Shown here: in pieces, positions 34,321 to 43,299 of the stretch
How positions within the stretch are numbered: position 1 is the stretch's first letter
Layout of the letters: each line of letters begins with the position of its first letter
Source: Streptomyces fildesensis
Lineage (GTDB): Bacteria > Actinomycetota > Actinomycetes > Streptomycetales > Streptomycetaceae
Length of the DNA: 64,000 nt
NCBI RefSeq assembly: GCF_016107395.1
Contig: NZ_JAAIKO010000001.1
Coordinates: forward strand, 62,001-126,000
Direction: 5' to 3'
Position numbers and translations under genes: made by a program
The notes under the pieces: generated by a model
What the model saw: only the letters and a program-made list of their open reading frames with translations
Told to the model about the DNA's origin: nothing
Databases searched by the model: none

Positions 34321-34348
34321 ATATCGTGTCTCTCAAGAGACGCGATAT
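34321..34348. promoter_or_regulatory. 28-bp PadR-type operator
   Basis: Two 13-base arms (34321-34333 and 34336-34348) around a central CA, with a single mismatch, form a near-perfect inverted repeat. It also contains GTCTCT/AGAGAC and starts inside a CGATATATCG palindrome. It lies 37 bp before the DUF4097 gene that heads the padR transcript, so autorepression by PadR is likely. Confidence 0.8.
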
Positions 34349-34384
34349 GTTGCGTTGCCTGACGTACCACCGAGGAGGGTCGAC

Positions 34385-35266
34385 ATGAGCGGCACGTCGG
34401 AATGGACCGTGACGGAACCACACAAGCTTGTCTTCGACGCGCAGGTCGACACGGTGCGCGTGCGCATCGTCGGCGGCGCGGTGAACGTCGTCGGTGTCGA
34501 GGAGGGCCCGGCCCGGCTGGAGGTCAGTGAGCTCGACGGACCGCCGCTGCTCGTCAGCCTCAAGGGCGGCGTCCTCACCGTCGGCTATGACGACCTGCCC
34601 TGGAAGGGCTTCCTCAAGTGGCTCGGCGGCAAGGGCTGGGAGCGGCACGCGGTCGTCTCGCTCGCCGTGCCGCAGCGCACCCGCGTCGAGGTCGGCGTGG
34701 TCGGCGCCAGCGCGGTGATCTCCGGCATCTCCGAAGCCACCCAGGTACGCGGGGTCAACGGGGACGTCACCCTGGTCGGCGTGGCCGGCTCGGTCAGCGC
34801 CAACACCATCTCGGGCAACGTCGAGGCCCAGGCGGTCTCCGGCGACCTGCACATCAACACCGTCTCCGGCGACCTGACCGTCGTCGAGGGCAGCGGCGCC
34901 CGCATCAAGGCCGACTCCGTCAGCGGCAACATGGTGCTCGACCTGGCCCCCGTCGAGACGCCCCCGGGCGCCGACGTCCGGCTGAACACCGTCTCCGGCG
35001 AGATCGCCATCCGCATCCCGGATCCCGCGAACGCCGAGGTCGACGCCAACACCGCCAGCGGCGCCGTGTCCTGCGCCTTCGAGGACCTGCGGGTCACCGG
35101 CCAGTGGGGCGCCAAGCGCATCACCGGACGGGTCGGCACCGGCGGCGCCCATCTGAAGGCCACCACCGTCTCCGGCGCCATCGCGCTGCTGCGCCGCCCA
35201 CCGGTCGACGACGAGCCGGCCGGCGCGCTGACCGACGGGACCCCCTCACTCCGGAAGGACATCTGA
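34385..35266 (+). CDS. DUF4097 beta-strand repeat protein
   Basis: 293 aa. Repetitive beta-helix-like segments recur with a VSG-x(D/N) pattern (NTISGNVEAQAVSGDLHINTVSG, SVSGNMVLD), the hallmark of DUF4097 adhesin-like proteins. No signal peptide or transmembrane helix is present, so it is presumably cytosolic or peripheral. ATG start behind GAGGAGG. The stop is one base before the padR start, so the two are cotranscribed, a common pair in streptomycetes. Function unknown; a role in envelope or membrane stress sensing is only a guess. Confidence 0.85.
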   Translation: MSGTSEWTVTEPHKLVFDAQVDTVRVRIVGGAVNVVGVEEGPARLEVSELDGPPLLVSLKGGVLTVGYDDLPWKGFLKWLGGKGWERHAVVSLAVPQRTRVEVGVVGASAVISGISEATQVRGVNGDVTLVGVAGSVSANTISGNVEAQAVSGDLHINTVSGDLTVVEGSGARIKADSVSGNMVLDLAPVETPPGADVRLNTVSGEIAIRIPDPANAEVDANTASGAVSCAFEDLRVTGQWGAKRITGRVGTGGAHLKATTVSGAIALLRRPPVDDEPAGALTDGTPSLRKDI

Positions 35267-35267
35267 C

Positions 35268-36260
35268 ATGGCCCCCGTCTTCGCCCACGGCCGCCTGCGG
35301 CTGTACCTCCTCAAGCTCCTGGACGAGGCCCCGCGCCACGGCTACGAGGTCATCCGGCTGCTGGAGGAGCGTTTCCACGGCCTCTACGCGCCCTCCGCCG
35401 GCACCGTCTACCCGCGGCTGGCCAAGCTGGAGAAGGAGGGCCTGGTCACCCACAGCACCGAGGGCGGCCGCAAGGTGTACTCCATCTCCGACGCCGGCCG
35501 CGCCGAACTGGCCGCCAGGGCCGACGAGATCGCCGACCTGGAGAACGAGATCCGCGAATCGGTCTCGACGCTGGCCGCCGAGATCCGCGAGGACGTCCGC
35601 GGCGCCGCCGGTGATCTGCGCCGGGAGATCCGGGCCGCGGCGCAGGAGGCTCGCAACTCCCCCGCGGGCAACGGTGTCGGCACCGACTTCCGCGCCATGA
35701 AGCAGGAGTGGAAGGACCAGGCCCGCCGCGCCAAGGAGGAGAGCCGCCGGGCCAAGGAGGATGCGCGCAACGCCCGCCTCCAGGCCAAGGAGGCGCAGGA
35801 CTTCGCCCGGGTCGAGGTGCAGCGGATCGCCAAGCAGGTGCAGGAGCAGGTGCAGTCCCACGTCCGCGAGGGCGACTGGCAGGGCGGCCTCAAGGAGGGC
35901 CTCGCCGAACTCAACCGCGAACTGGGCGCGCTGGGCCGGGCCACCGGCCATATCTCGACCGCCTGGCCCGGCTACCTGAAGACCGATCCGGACGGCGCGA
36001 CGAGCAGCACCACTGACGCGGACGCCGCCTCGGCCGAGGTGCCGGCGGACGCGCCCGACTGGGCCAGGGAGAACGACTCCGAGGACGCCGTCGCCGACCC
36101 GGGCCGCGAGCTGGAACGCCTCCTGGACCGTTTTCGCGACGACATCCGTGACGCGGCCCGCGACCGGGGCGTGGACGCCGGTCAGCTGCGCGAGACCCGC
36201 CGCCATCTGTCGACGGCGGCTGCCCGGATCGGCGCTGTGCTGCGCGGCCGCAAGGACTGA
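35268..36260 (+). CDS. PadR-family regulator with long coiled-coil C-terminus
   Basis: 330 aa, much longer than a typical PadR (about 110-180). The winged helix covers about residues 1-85 (LLKLLDEAPRHGYEVIRLLEE, APSAGTVYPRLAKLEKEGLV). The remainder is charged, Ala/Arg/Glu-rich helix with ARRAKEESRRAKEDARNARLQAKEAQ, strongly predictive of a coiled coil, ending in an acidic region and a helical tail. The extension may mediate oligomerisation or a partner contact. It likely binds the 28-bp operator upstream of its own transcript. Confidence 0.88.
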   Translation: MAPVFAHGRLRLYLLKLLDEAPRHGYEVIRLLEERFHGLYAPSAGTVYPRLAKLEKEGLVTHSTEGGRKVYSISDAGRAELAARADEIADLENEIRESVSTLAAEIREDVRGAAGDLRREIRAAAQEARNSPAGNGVGTDFRAMKQEWKDQARRAKEESRRAKEDARNARLQAKEAQDFARVEVQRIAKQVQEQVQSHVREGDWQGGLKEGLAELNRELGALGRATGHISTAWPGYLKTDPDGATSSTTDADAASAEVPADAPDWARENDSEDAVADPGRELERLLDRFRDDIRDAARDRGVDAGQLRETRRHLSTAAARIGAVLRGRKD

Positions 36261-36280
36261 CGCGGGGACGACGCGGGGAC

Positions 36281-36320
36281 ACGGACAGCGGGCTCCGACT
36301 GGTCGGAGCCCGCTGTCCGT
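36281..36320. terminator. Bidirectional hairpin terminator
   Basis: A perfect 19-bp stem (36281-36299 with 36302-36320) with a minimal loop lies between the convergent padR and oxidoreductase genes. Confidence 0.9.
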
Positions 36321-36330
36321 CGGCCCGTCG

Positions 36331-37296
36331 TCAGCCCGTCGTCAGCACGATCTTTCCGAACAGCTCGCCGCCCGCCATCTTCTCGAAGCCCTCGCGGGCT
36401 CGTTCGAGCGGCAGTACGGAGTCGATCACCGGCCGGACACCGGTGGCCGCGCAGAAGCTGAGCAGATCCTCCAGCTCGTCCTTGGTGCCCATCGTCGAGC
36501 CGACGACCTTCAGCTCCAGGAAGAAGATCCGGGTGAGTTCGGCGGCCGGCGGGTTCGAGCCGCTCGTGGCGCCCGAGATCACCAGCGTGCCGCCGGGCCT
36601 GAGCGACTTCACCGAATGCGACCAGGTGGCGGCGCCCACCGTCTCGATCACCGCGTCGACCCGCCGCGGCAGCCGCGCGCCCGGCTCGAAGGCCTCCTCC
36701 GCGCCCAGCTCCACCGCGCGCTCACGCTTGGCCTTGTCCCGGCTCGTCGCGAACACCCGCAGCCCGGCCGCCTTCGCCAGCACGATCGCCGCCGTCGCCA
36801 CCCCGCCGCCCGCGCCCTGCACCAGGACGGAATCGCCCGGCCGCACGCCCGCGTTGGTGAAGAGCATCCGGTACGCGGTCAGCCACGCGGTCGGCAGACA
36901 GGCCGCCTCCTCGAAGGAGAGCTCGGCGGGCTTCGGCAGCACGTTCCAGGCCGGCACCGACACCCGCTCGGCGAACGTCCCCTGGTACCGCTCGGTGAGG
37001 ATCGAACGCGGCTCGTCCGGTCCGACGCCGTGCCCGGACTGGCCGATGACGGAGTGCAGGACGACCTCGTTGCCGTTCTCGTCGACACCCGCCGCGTCAC
37101 AGCCGAGGATCATCGGCAGCCGCTCCTGCCCGAGCCCCACCCCGCGCAGCGACCACAGGTCGTGGTGGTTGAGCGACGCGGCCCGCACCGTGACCGTCGT
37201 CCACCCCTCCCGGCGTTCCGGCTCCGGGCGTTCCCCCAGCTCCAGGCCGTTCAGCGGCTGATCACGGTCGATACGTGCGGCATAGGCAGCGAACAT
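36331..37296 (-). CDS. Zinc-binding-type MDR alcohol dehydrogenase/quinone oxidoreductase family protein
   Basis: 321 aa medium-chain dehydrogenase/reductase. N-terminal GroES-like fold (AASLNHHDLWSLRG) and Rossmann NAD(P)H-binding fold with VLVQGAGGGVATAAIVLA. The catalytic Zn ligands of true alcohol dehydrogenases are not evident, favouring a zinc-independent quinone or enone reductase-like enzyme. Substrate unknown. ATG start; stands alone. Confidence 0.85.
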   Translation of the reverse strand: MFAAYAARIDRDQPLNGLELGERPEPERREGWTTVTVRAASLNHHDLWSLRGVGLGQERLPMILGCDAAGVDENGNEVVLHSVIGQSGHGVGPDEPRSILTERYQGTFAERVSVPAWNVLPKPAELSFEEAACLPTAWLTAYRMLFTNAGVRPGDSVLVQGAGGGVATAAIVLAKAAGLRVFATSRDKAKRERAVELGAEEAFEPGARLPRRVDAVIETVGAATWSHSVKSLRPGGTLVISGATSGSNPPAAELTRIFFLELKVVGSTMGTKDELEDLLSFCAATGVRPVIDSVLPLERAREGFEKMAGGELFGKIVLTTG

Positions 37297-37479
37297 GCCC
37301 AGAAACTATCGGCGCGATCGACATCCGGTGAAGACCCCGCCGTACGAAGCGACATACGTCACCCTGATCCCGTCACCCCCGGACACGTCACCCCTTGCCC
37401 TTGGTGCAACCTCCCGGGCCTCCCAGCGCACTGACACAGTGACGGGCGATCCGCCCACGCGGCACGGGGAGGGGACGAC

Positions 37480-37986
37480 ATGCGGCAGGACGGCAGCGCC
37501 GGCGGAGGCGACGACGACGCGTTGCACGCGTTCGTCGCCGGCAGACGGTTCGCGCTCTTCCGGAGCGCGTTCCTGCTGTGCGGCAACAGCGACGAGGCCG
37601 ACGACCTCGTCCAGACGACACTGGTGAAGGTCATCCTGGGCTGGCGCCGGCTGGAGCGCCTCGACAATGTCGAGGCCTACGCCCGCAAGACGCTGGTCAA
37701 CACCTTCATCGCCTCCCGCCGCCGCTTCTGGCACCGCGAGCAGCCCTACGGCGAACTCCCCGAGCGGATCGGCCCGGAGACCGACACCGACACCGGTGTG
37801 GCCGTCCGCGTCGCACTCTCCCGGCTCACGCCGCGGCAGCGCGCCGTGCTCGTCCTGCGGTACTGGGAGGACCTGAGCGTCGAGGCCACCGCCGAGGCGC
37901 TCGGCATGCGTGAGAACACCGTCAAGAGCCATACGGCACGCGGGATGGCGGCGCTGCGCGCCGAGATGCGGGAGGAGCGGGTATGA
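37480..37986 (+). CDS. SigE-family ECF RNA polymerase sigma factor
   Basis: 168 aa. Region 2 (about 18-85) contains ADDLVQTTLVKVILGWRRL. Region 4 (about 108-160) contains LTPRQRAVLVLRYWEDLSVEATAEALGM and the HTH ENTVKSHTARGMAALR. This is the small actinobacterial SigE-family type of ECF factor. ATG start. It overlaps by 4 bp the following membrane-protein gene, whose product has the size and topology of an anti-sigma or sensor partner. Confidence 0.92.
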   Translation: MRQDGSAGGGDDDALHAFVAGRRFALFRSAFLLCGNSDEADDLVQTTLVKVILGWRRLERLDNVEAYARKTLVNTFIASRRRFWHREQPYGELPERIGPETDTDTGVAVRVALSRLTPRQRAVLVLRYWEDLSVEATAEALGMRENTVKSHTARGMAALRAEMREERV

Positions 37987-38723
37987 ACCAGGACCAAGCG
38001 GTCAGAGAGCTGTTGCGGCGGGCCGTCGACGGTGTCGTCCCCGTGCCGAACGGTACGAGCGAGCGGATCTTCGCCCAGGCCCGGAGCATACGGCGGCGGC
38101 GCCGGCGGGCCCGGATCGCCGTTTCCGCGCTGGCTCTCGCCGGCGCGGTGACCGCCGGCCTGCTGCTGCCGGGTGCGGTGGACGCACGGCGGGTGCAGAT
38201 CGCCGCCGGGTACAGCGGCCCGACGCAGACCGCGCTGCTCAGGGAGCTGCTCCCGCCGGAGGTGGGCCGGATCGAACTGAACAGCAAGCCCGGTAGCGGC
38301 AAGGACGTCGCGATCGGCGACGGGATGTACCTGGTGGCCAAGGGCGGGAAGTACGGCGAGATCTCGATCCACAATTTCGCTCCGGACGGGTCAGGGGCGC
38401 ACGACGTCTGTGCCGAATTCGACACGAAGCGCTGGACGGCGGACTGCGGGAAGGTGGAACTGAGCGGCGGCCGCACGTTGTGGACCTGGCGCATCGTGCC
38501 CGGCATTCAGTTGTACGACGACGGCACGAAGAGCGTCGCGGGATACTGCGCCGGCCTGGGCCTTCCCGACGGCCGGACGATGTTCATCCAGGTCAACGCC
38601 GGCGACTCGCTGTCCGGCCGTCGCTCCGACCCCGCCTGGATGGCCGCGCCACCGTTGACCATGGCGCAGCTCCGCGATCTCGCGCTGCGCCCGGAGCTGC
38701 TCGTACCGCTGCCCAAGTCCTGA
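37983..38723 (+). CDS. Single-pass membrane protein paired with the sigma factor
   Basis: 246 aa. A cytosolic N-terminus of about 40 residues with an RRRRRR cluster is followed by one transmembrane helix (about 42-63, IAVSALALAGAVTAGLLLPGAV) and an extracytoplasmic C-terminal domain with three cysteines. The start codon overlaps the sigma-factor stop (ATGA). Position and topology fit an anti-sigma factor or extracytoplasmic sensor, but no zinc-binding anti-sigma motif is visible, so the role is inferred. Confidence 0.75.
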   Translation: MNQDQAVRELLRRAVDGVVPVPNGTSERIFAQARSIRRRRRRARIAVSALALAGAVTAGLLLPGAVDARRVQIAAGYSGPTQTALLRELLPPEVGRIELNSKPGSGKDVAIGDGMYLVAKGGKYGEISIHNFAPDGSGAHDVCAEFDTKRWTADCGKVELSGGRTLWTWRIVPGIQLYDDGTKSVAGYCAGLGLPDGRTMFIQVNAGDSLSGRRSDPAWMAAPPLTMAQLRDLALRPELLVPLPKS

Positions 38724-38730
38724 CACCGGC

Positions 38731-38768
38731 GACGGCGGGCCGGCACCCATGGGTGCCGGCCCGCCGTC
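38731..38768. terminator. Hairpin between convergent sigma/partner and malic enzyme genes
   Basis: A perfect 18-bp stem (38731-38748 with 38751-38768) around a CCATGG centre. Located to end both converging transcripts. Confidence 0.9.
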
Positions 38769-38802
38769 ATTCCTGTCCTGCGACAACCCGCCCGGAGGGC
38801 GG

Positions 38803-39999
38803 TCAGCGGCGGGCGACGCCCTCCGCGCGGGCGGCGGCCGCGACCGCGGCGGTGACCGCCGGGGCGACCCGCTCGTCGAAGGGCGACGGGATGACGCAGT
38901 CGGCGCTGAGCTCGTCGGCGACGACGGCGGCCAGCGCCTCGGCGGCGGCGATCTTCATGCCCTCGGTGATGCGCGAGGCGCGCACCTGGAGGGCGCCGGC
39001 GAAGATGCCCGGGAACGCCAGGACGTTGTTGATCTGGTTCGGGAAGTCGCTGCGGCCGGTGGCGACGACGGCGGCGTACTTGTGTGCGACATCCGGGTGG
39101 ATCTCCGGCGTCGGGTTGGCCATGGCGAAGATGAAGGCGCCCTTGGCCATGGTGGCCACCGCCTCCTCGCGCACGGTTCCGCCGGACACGCCGATGAAGA
39201 CGTCGGCTCCGTCCAGGGCGGTCTCCAGCGAACCGGAAAGACCAGCCTTATTGGTGTACGTGGCCAGCTCGCGCTTGACGGAGTTCAGGTCGTCACGGCC
39301 GCCGTGCACGATCCCCTTGCGGTCGGTGACGGCGACATCGCCGATTCCCGCCTCGATGAGGATCTTGGCGATCGCGACCCCGGCCGCTCCCGCGCCCGAG
39401 ATCACCGCGCGCAGCTGGCCCAGCGACCGGTTGGTGAGCTTGGCGGCGTTGCGCAGCGCGGCGAGCGTCACGACGGCGGTGCCGTGCTGGTCGTCGTGGA
39501 AGACCGGGATGTCGAGGCGCTCCTGCAGCTTCCGCTCGATCTCGAAGCAGCGGGGGGCGGAGATGTCCTCCAGGTTGACGCCGCCGAAGGACGGCGCCAT
39601 CCGCACCACGGTTTCGACGATCTCGTCCACGTCCGTGCAGGCCAGCGCGATGGGGACCGCGTTGACCCCGCCGAACTGCTTGAAGAGGATCGCCTTGCCC
39701 TCCATCACCGGCAGGGAGGCTTCCGGGCCGATGTCACCGAGTCCGAGCACCGCGGTGCCGTCCGTGACCACGGCCACGACGTTGGACTTCCAGGTGTAGT
39801 CGTTCACCAGATCGGGCTGCTCGGCAATGGCCGTGCAGACCTTCGCGACACCCGGCGTGTAGGCGAGGGACAGATCGTCCGCATCGCGCACCGGCACGGT
39901 CGCGGCCACCTCCATCTTTCCGCCACGGTGCAGGGCGAAGACCGGATCGATGGGAAACGTGTCCGTATCGGTCCGAGGATTGACGATCTCCGCTGCCAC
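38803..39999 (-). CDS. NAD(P)-dependent malic enzyme
   Basis: 398 aa, the short bacterial malic enzyme, catalysing oxidative decarboxylation of malate to pyruvate. Malic domain with SLAYTPGVAKVC and the metal site VFHDDQHGTAVV; NAD(P)-binding Rossmann domain with VISGAGAAGVAIAKIL. GTG start at 39999, seven bases after AAGGGG; the upstream open frame has no ribosome site. Divergent from the amino-acid ABC operon across a 0.5-kb gap. Confidence 0.93.
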   Translation of the reverse strand: MAAEIVNPRTDTDTFPIDPVFALHRGGKMEVAATVPVRDADDLSLAYTPGVAKVCTAIAEQPDLVNDYTWKSNVVAVVTDGTAVLGLGDIGPEASLPVMEGKAILFKQFGGVNAVPIALACTDVDEIVETVVRMAPSFGGVNLEDISAPRCFEIERKLQERLDIPVFHDDQHGTAVVTLAALRNAAKLTNRSLGQLRAVISGAGAAGVAIAKILIEAGIGDVAVTDRKGIVHGGRDDLNSVKRELATYTNKAGLSGSLETALDGADVFIGVSGGTVREEAVATMAKGAFIFAMANPTPEIHPDVAHKYAAVVATGRSDFPNQINNVLAFPGIFAGALQVRASRITEGMKIAAAEALAAVVADELSADCVIPSPFDERVAPAVTAAVAAAARAEGVARR

Positions 40000-40505
40000 A
40001 ATTGACCCCTTTGTCTGATTTGGTTTCGAGGGTACTACCTCCAGAAATGGAGATAGGCGGGCTCGGCATCGGTACACCCAGGCACTTGAGTGGTCCTGAA
40101 GGCACCGGCGCCAGGCATGCCGCACGCATGCCATGGGCCCCGGGATGAGGGGTAAGGATCCGTTCTACCGGAAGACCGATTCCGCTGACGAGTCCTATTC
40201 GGTTCCGCCAGAAGGAGGCGAATCGGAAATAACGGCATACAGCGCGGCAAAAAGGCCCGAATGGGGAGTAACCGCGGATACTGTGTGCGACTGGTCGGCG
40301 TGGCCCCACCGTGGTCCGGCCTTGGTGTGCCGGCCCGGTGAGAGCCCGGGGATCGCCCGTTATCCGATTTTGACACAACTGGACCACTGACTGGGTCTGT
40401 CCGGATGGCAAGATGCGCACATCACACCGGGTGGCGACACTCGAATAGGGGATCCCCACCCACCGTCTTCCCCACTCCGCCCACATTCCGCAGGAGGAAC
40501 CAGCA
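40000..40505. other. 506-bp divergent intergenic region
   Basis: It carries the promoters of malic enzyme (minus) and the ABC operon (plus), with a TTGACA hexamer at 40370-40375 on the plus strand but no convincing -10 at the usual distance. No supported coding sequence, RNA gene or strong hairpin was seen. The block 40150-40270 is noticeably less GC-rich than its surroundings. Confidence 0.5.
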
Positions 40506-41462
40506 ATGACCGCACGCACCACCCGTCGCTCGGCCGCCACATCTCGGATCACAGCGGTCGGCGCGATCGCGGTCGCGGGCACCCTGCTGCTCAGCGGCTG
40601 TGGCGACCAGACCAAGAAGGACAGCGGCCCCGACACCTCGACGAAGTCGAACAGTGCTCCGCTCTTCAACAAGCTGCCCAAGAAGTTCCAGGACGCCGGT
40701 GTCATCGAGGTCGGCACCGACGCCACGTACGCCCCGATGGAGCTGAAGCAGAACGGCACCATCGTCGGCGTCGACCCCGACATCGCCGCGGCGCTCGGCA
40801 AGCAGCTCGGCGTGACGTTCAAGTTCACCAGCGGCACCTTCGACGGCCTCCTGGCCGCGATGCAGACCGGCCGCTACGGCGTCGTCATGTCCTCCGTCAG
40901 CGACACCAAGGCCCGCCAGGAGGGCCTGGACGACAAGGGGCAGAAGACCGGTAAGGGCGTCGACTTCGTCGACTACTTCACCGCGAGCACCGGCATCCTG
41001 GTCAAGAAGGGCAACCCGGAGCACATCACCTCCGTCGACGACCTGTGCGGCAAGAAGCTGGCCGTCCAGCGCGGTACGACCTTCGAGGCGGCCGCCAAGG
41101 ACCTCTCCAAGAAGTGCACGACGGACGGCAAGGGAGCGCTGTCCATCGAGTCCTTCCCGACCGACGCCGAGGCCCAGACCCGCGTCAAGGCCGGCGGAGC
41201 GGTCGCCGACCTGAACGACTCCCCGGTCGCCGCGTACATCGCCAAGACCGCGGGCGGCGGCAACGACTTCGAGTCGGTGGCCAACAAGTCCGACGCCGGA
41301 CCGTTCGGCATCGCCGTGGACAAGAGCAACACGCAGCTGCGCGACGCGATCAAGCTGGCGATGGACGCGATCATCGCCGACGGCAGCTACAAGGCAGCCC
41401 TCGACAAGTGGGGCGCCGGCGACGGCGCGATCACCAAGGCCGCGATCAACGGCGGCTCCTGA
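40506..41462 (+). CDS. Polar amino-acid ABC transporter substrate-binding lipoprotein
   Basis: 318 aa. Lipoprotein signal with lipobox LLLSGC (Cys about 32). SBP family 3 domain with VIEVGTDATYAPMELKQNG, DPDIAAALGKQLG and the typical MSSVSDTKARQEG. Such proteins deliver polar amino acids such as glutamate/glutamine or arginine to the permease; the substrate is not determined here. AGGAGGA precedes the ATG by seven bases. First gene of a three-gene operon. Confidence 0.92.
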   Translation: MTARTTRRSAATSRITAVGAIAVAGTLLLSGCGDQTKKDSGPDTSTKSNSAPLFNKLPKKFQDAGVIEVGTDATYAPMELKQNGTIVGVDPDIAAALGKQLGVTFKFTSGTFDGLLAAMQTGRYGVVMSSVSDTKARQEGLDDKGQKTGKGVDFVDYFTASTGILVKKGNPEHITSVDDLCGKKLAVQRGTTFEAAAKDLSKKCTTDGKGALSIESFPTDAEAQTRVKAGGAVADLNDSPVAAYIAKTAGGGNDFESVANKSDAGPFGIAVDKSNTQLRDAIKLAMDAIIADGSYKAALDKWGAGDGAITKAAINGGS

Positions 41463-41492
41463 CCCCACGCGCTCCACTGAAGGGCAGTCGCA

Positions 41493-42449
41493 GTGACTGA
41501 CAAATTCGATAAGGAACCCGCTGACGCTCCGTCGAGCGGGTCCGCCGGGACCGCCACCGCGGTCCCCGCGGAGGCCATCCGGGCGATCCCCGTACGCCAT
41601 TACGGGCGCTGGATCAGTGCGGTCGTCGTCGTGGCCGTGCTGGCCGCACTGGTGTTCTCGTTCTCCCAGGGCGATGTGCGCTGGGCGACCGTGCCGGAGA
41701 AGCTGTTCGACCACTCCATCCTGACCGGTATGTGGCACACCATCCTCATCAGCGTCCTGTCGATGCTGATGGGGCTGCTGCTCGGTGTGCTCTTCGCCGT
41801 CATGCGGCTCTCCAAGAACCCGGTGACAGGCGGCGTCGCCTGGCTCTACATCTGGTTCTTCCGCGGCACCCCGGTCTATGTACAGCTGCTCATCTGGTTC
41901 AACCTGGCGCTGATCTTCCCGGTCCTGAACCTCGGCCCGATCTACAAGAACAACATGGTCGACGTCATGACCCCGTTCGTGGCCGCCCTGCTGGGGCTCG
42001 GTCTGAACGAGGGCGCCTACATGGCCGAGATCGTGCGGGCCGGCATCCAGTCGGTCGACGAGGGCCAGACCGAGGCGTCGCACGCCCTGGGCATGAAGCA
42101 GGGCCAGACCATGCGCCGCGTGGTGCTGCCGCAGGCCATGCGGGTGATCATCCCGCCGAGCGGCAACGAGTTCATCAACATGCTCAAGACGTCCTCGCTG
42201 GTCGTCGCCGTCCAGTACCAGGACCTGCTGCGCAGCGCGCAGGACATCGCCGCGAGTTCCTTCGCGACCATGGAGATGTTCTTCGTCGCGTCCATCTGGT
42301 ACCTCGCCCTGACCAGCGTGTTCAGCGTCGGCCAGTACTACCTGGAACGCCGCTTCGCCCGGGGCTCGCTGCGCAGTCTGCCGCTCACCCCGTGGCAGAA
42401 GATCAAGGCGAATCTCAGCACGTTGCGCCGTCCGGAGGTGGCCCGATGA
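41493..42449 (+). CDS. Amino-acid ABC transporter permease (HisMQ type)
   Basis: 318 aa. A cytosolic N-terminal tail of about 45 residues precedes the first of five or six helices. The EAA loop ([29 protein letters not shown]) that contacts the ATPase is intact. GTG start; the stop overlaps the ATPase start by 4 bp. Second gene of the operon. Confidence 0.93.
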   Translation: MTDKFDKEPADAPSSGSAGTATAVPAEAIRAIPVRHYGRWISAVVVVAVLAALVFSFSQGDVRWATVPEKLFDHSILTGMWHTILISVLSMLMGLLLGVLFAVMRLSKNPVTGGVAWLYIWFFRGTPVYVQLLIWFNLALIFPVLNLGPIYKNNMVDVMTPFVAALLGLGLNEGAYMAEIVRAGIQSVDEGQTEASHALGMKQGQTMRRVVLPQAMRVIIPPSGNEFINMLKTSSLVVAVQYQDLLRSAQDIAASSFATMEMFFVASIWYLALTSVFSVGQYYLERRFARGSLRSLPLTPWQKIKANLSTLRRPEVAR

Positions 42450-43213
42450 CCGTTCAGCCCATGGTCAAGGCCGAGGCCGTCCACAAGTCGTTCGGCCTGG
42501 CGCACATCCTCAAGGGGATCGAGCTGGAGGTCGCGCCGCGCGAGGTGTTCTGCCTCGTCGGCCCGTCCGGCTCGGGCAAGTCCACCTTCCTGCGGTGCAT
42601 CAACCACCTGGAGCAGATCAACGCCGGCCGCCTGTGGGTGGACGGCGAGCTGGTCGGCTACCGGCAGAAGGGCGACAAGCTCTACGAGCTGAAGGACAGC
42701 GAGGTCGCGGCGAAGCGGCGGGACATCGGCATGGTGTTCCAGCGCTTCAACCTCTTCCCGCACATGACGGCGATCGAGAACGTCATGGAAGCCCCGATGC
42801 AGGTCAAGGGCGAGTCGAAGGCGACCGCCCGGGCCCGCGCGGAGCGGCTGCTCGACCGGGTCGGCCTGGCCGACAAGGCGGCCAACTACCCCTCGCAGCT
42901 GTCCGGCGGACAGCAGCAGCGGGTGGCCATCGCCCGCGCGCTGGCGATGGAGCCGAAGCTGATGCTCTTCGACGAGCCGACCTCCGCGCTCGACCCGGAG
43001 CTCGTCGGTGACGTCCTCGACGTCATGCGCGGGCTCGCCGAGGACGGCATGACGATGATCGTCGTCACCCATGAGATGGGCTTCGCCCGCGAGGTGGGCG
43101 ACGCGCTGGTCTTCATGGACGACGGCATCGTCGTCGAGGCGGGGAACCCCCGTGACGTCCTGAACAACCCGCAGCACGACCGCACCAAGGCGTTCCTGTC
43201 CAAGGTGCTGTGA
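42446..43213 (+). CDS. Amino-acid ABC transporter ATP-binding protein (GlnQ type)
   Basis: 255 aa. Walker [11 protein letters not shown]-loop [10 protein letters not shown], signature LSGGQQQR, Walker [13 protein letters not shown] and H-loop VVTHEMGFA. It energises the amino-acid importer. There is a short insertion at about residues 70-85 relative to the shortest GlnQ proteins. ATGA overlap with the permease gene. Confidence 0.95.
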   Translation: MTVQPMVKAEAVHKSFGLAHILKGIELEVAPREVFCLVGPSGSGKSTFLRCINHLEQINAGRLWVDGELVGYRQKGDKLYELKDSEVAAKRRDIGMVFQRFNLFPHMTAIENVMEAPMQVKGESKATARARAERLLDRVGLADKAANYPSQLSGGQQQRVAIARALAMEPKLMLFDEPTSALDPELVGDVLDVMRGLAEDGMTMIVVTHEMGFAREVGDALVFMDDGIVVEAGNPRDVLNNPQHDRTKAFLSKVL

Positions 43214-43225
43214 CCCGAACGGACG

Positions 43226-43264
43226 AGGCCGGACGGCCGGGCCGCGAGCCCGGCCGTCCGGCCT
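43226..43264. terminator. Hairpin after the amino-acid transporter operon
   Basis: A perfect 17-bp stem (43226-43242 with 43248-43264) with a 5-base loop, followed by TCTCC. It separates convergent genes. Confidence 0.88.
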
Positions 43265-43299
43265 TCTCCTGTCCGGGGCGGCGCGCGTTGTTCCGCGCG

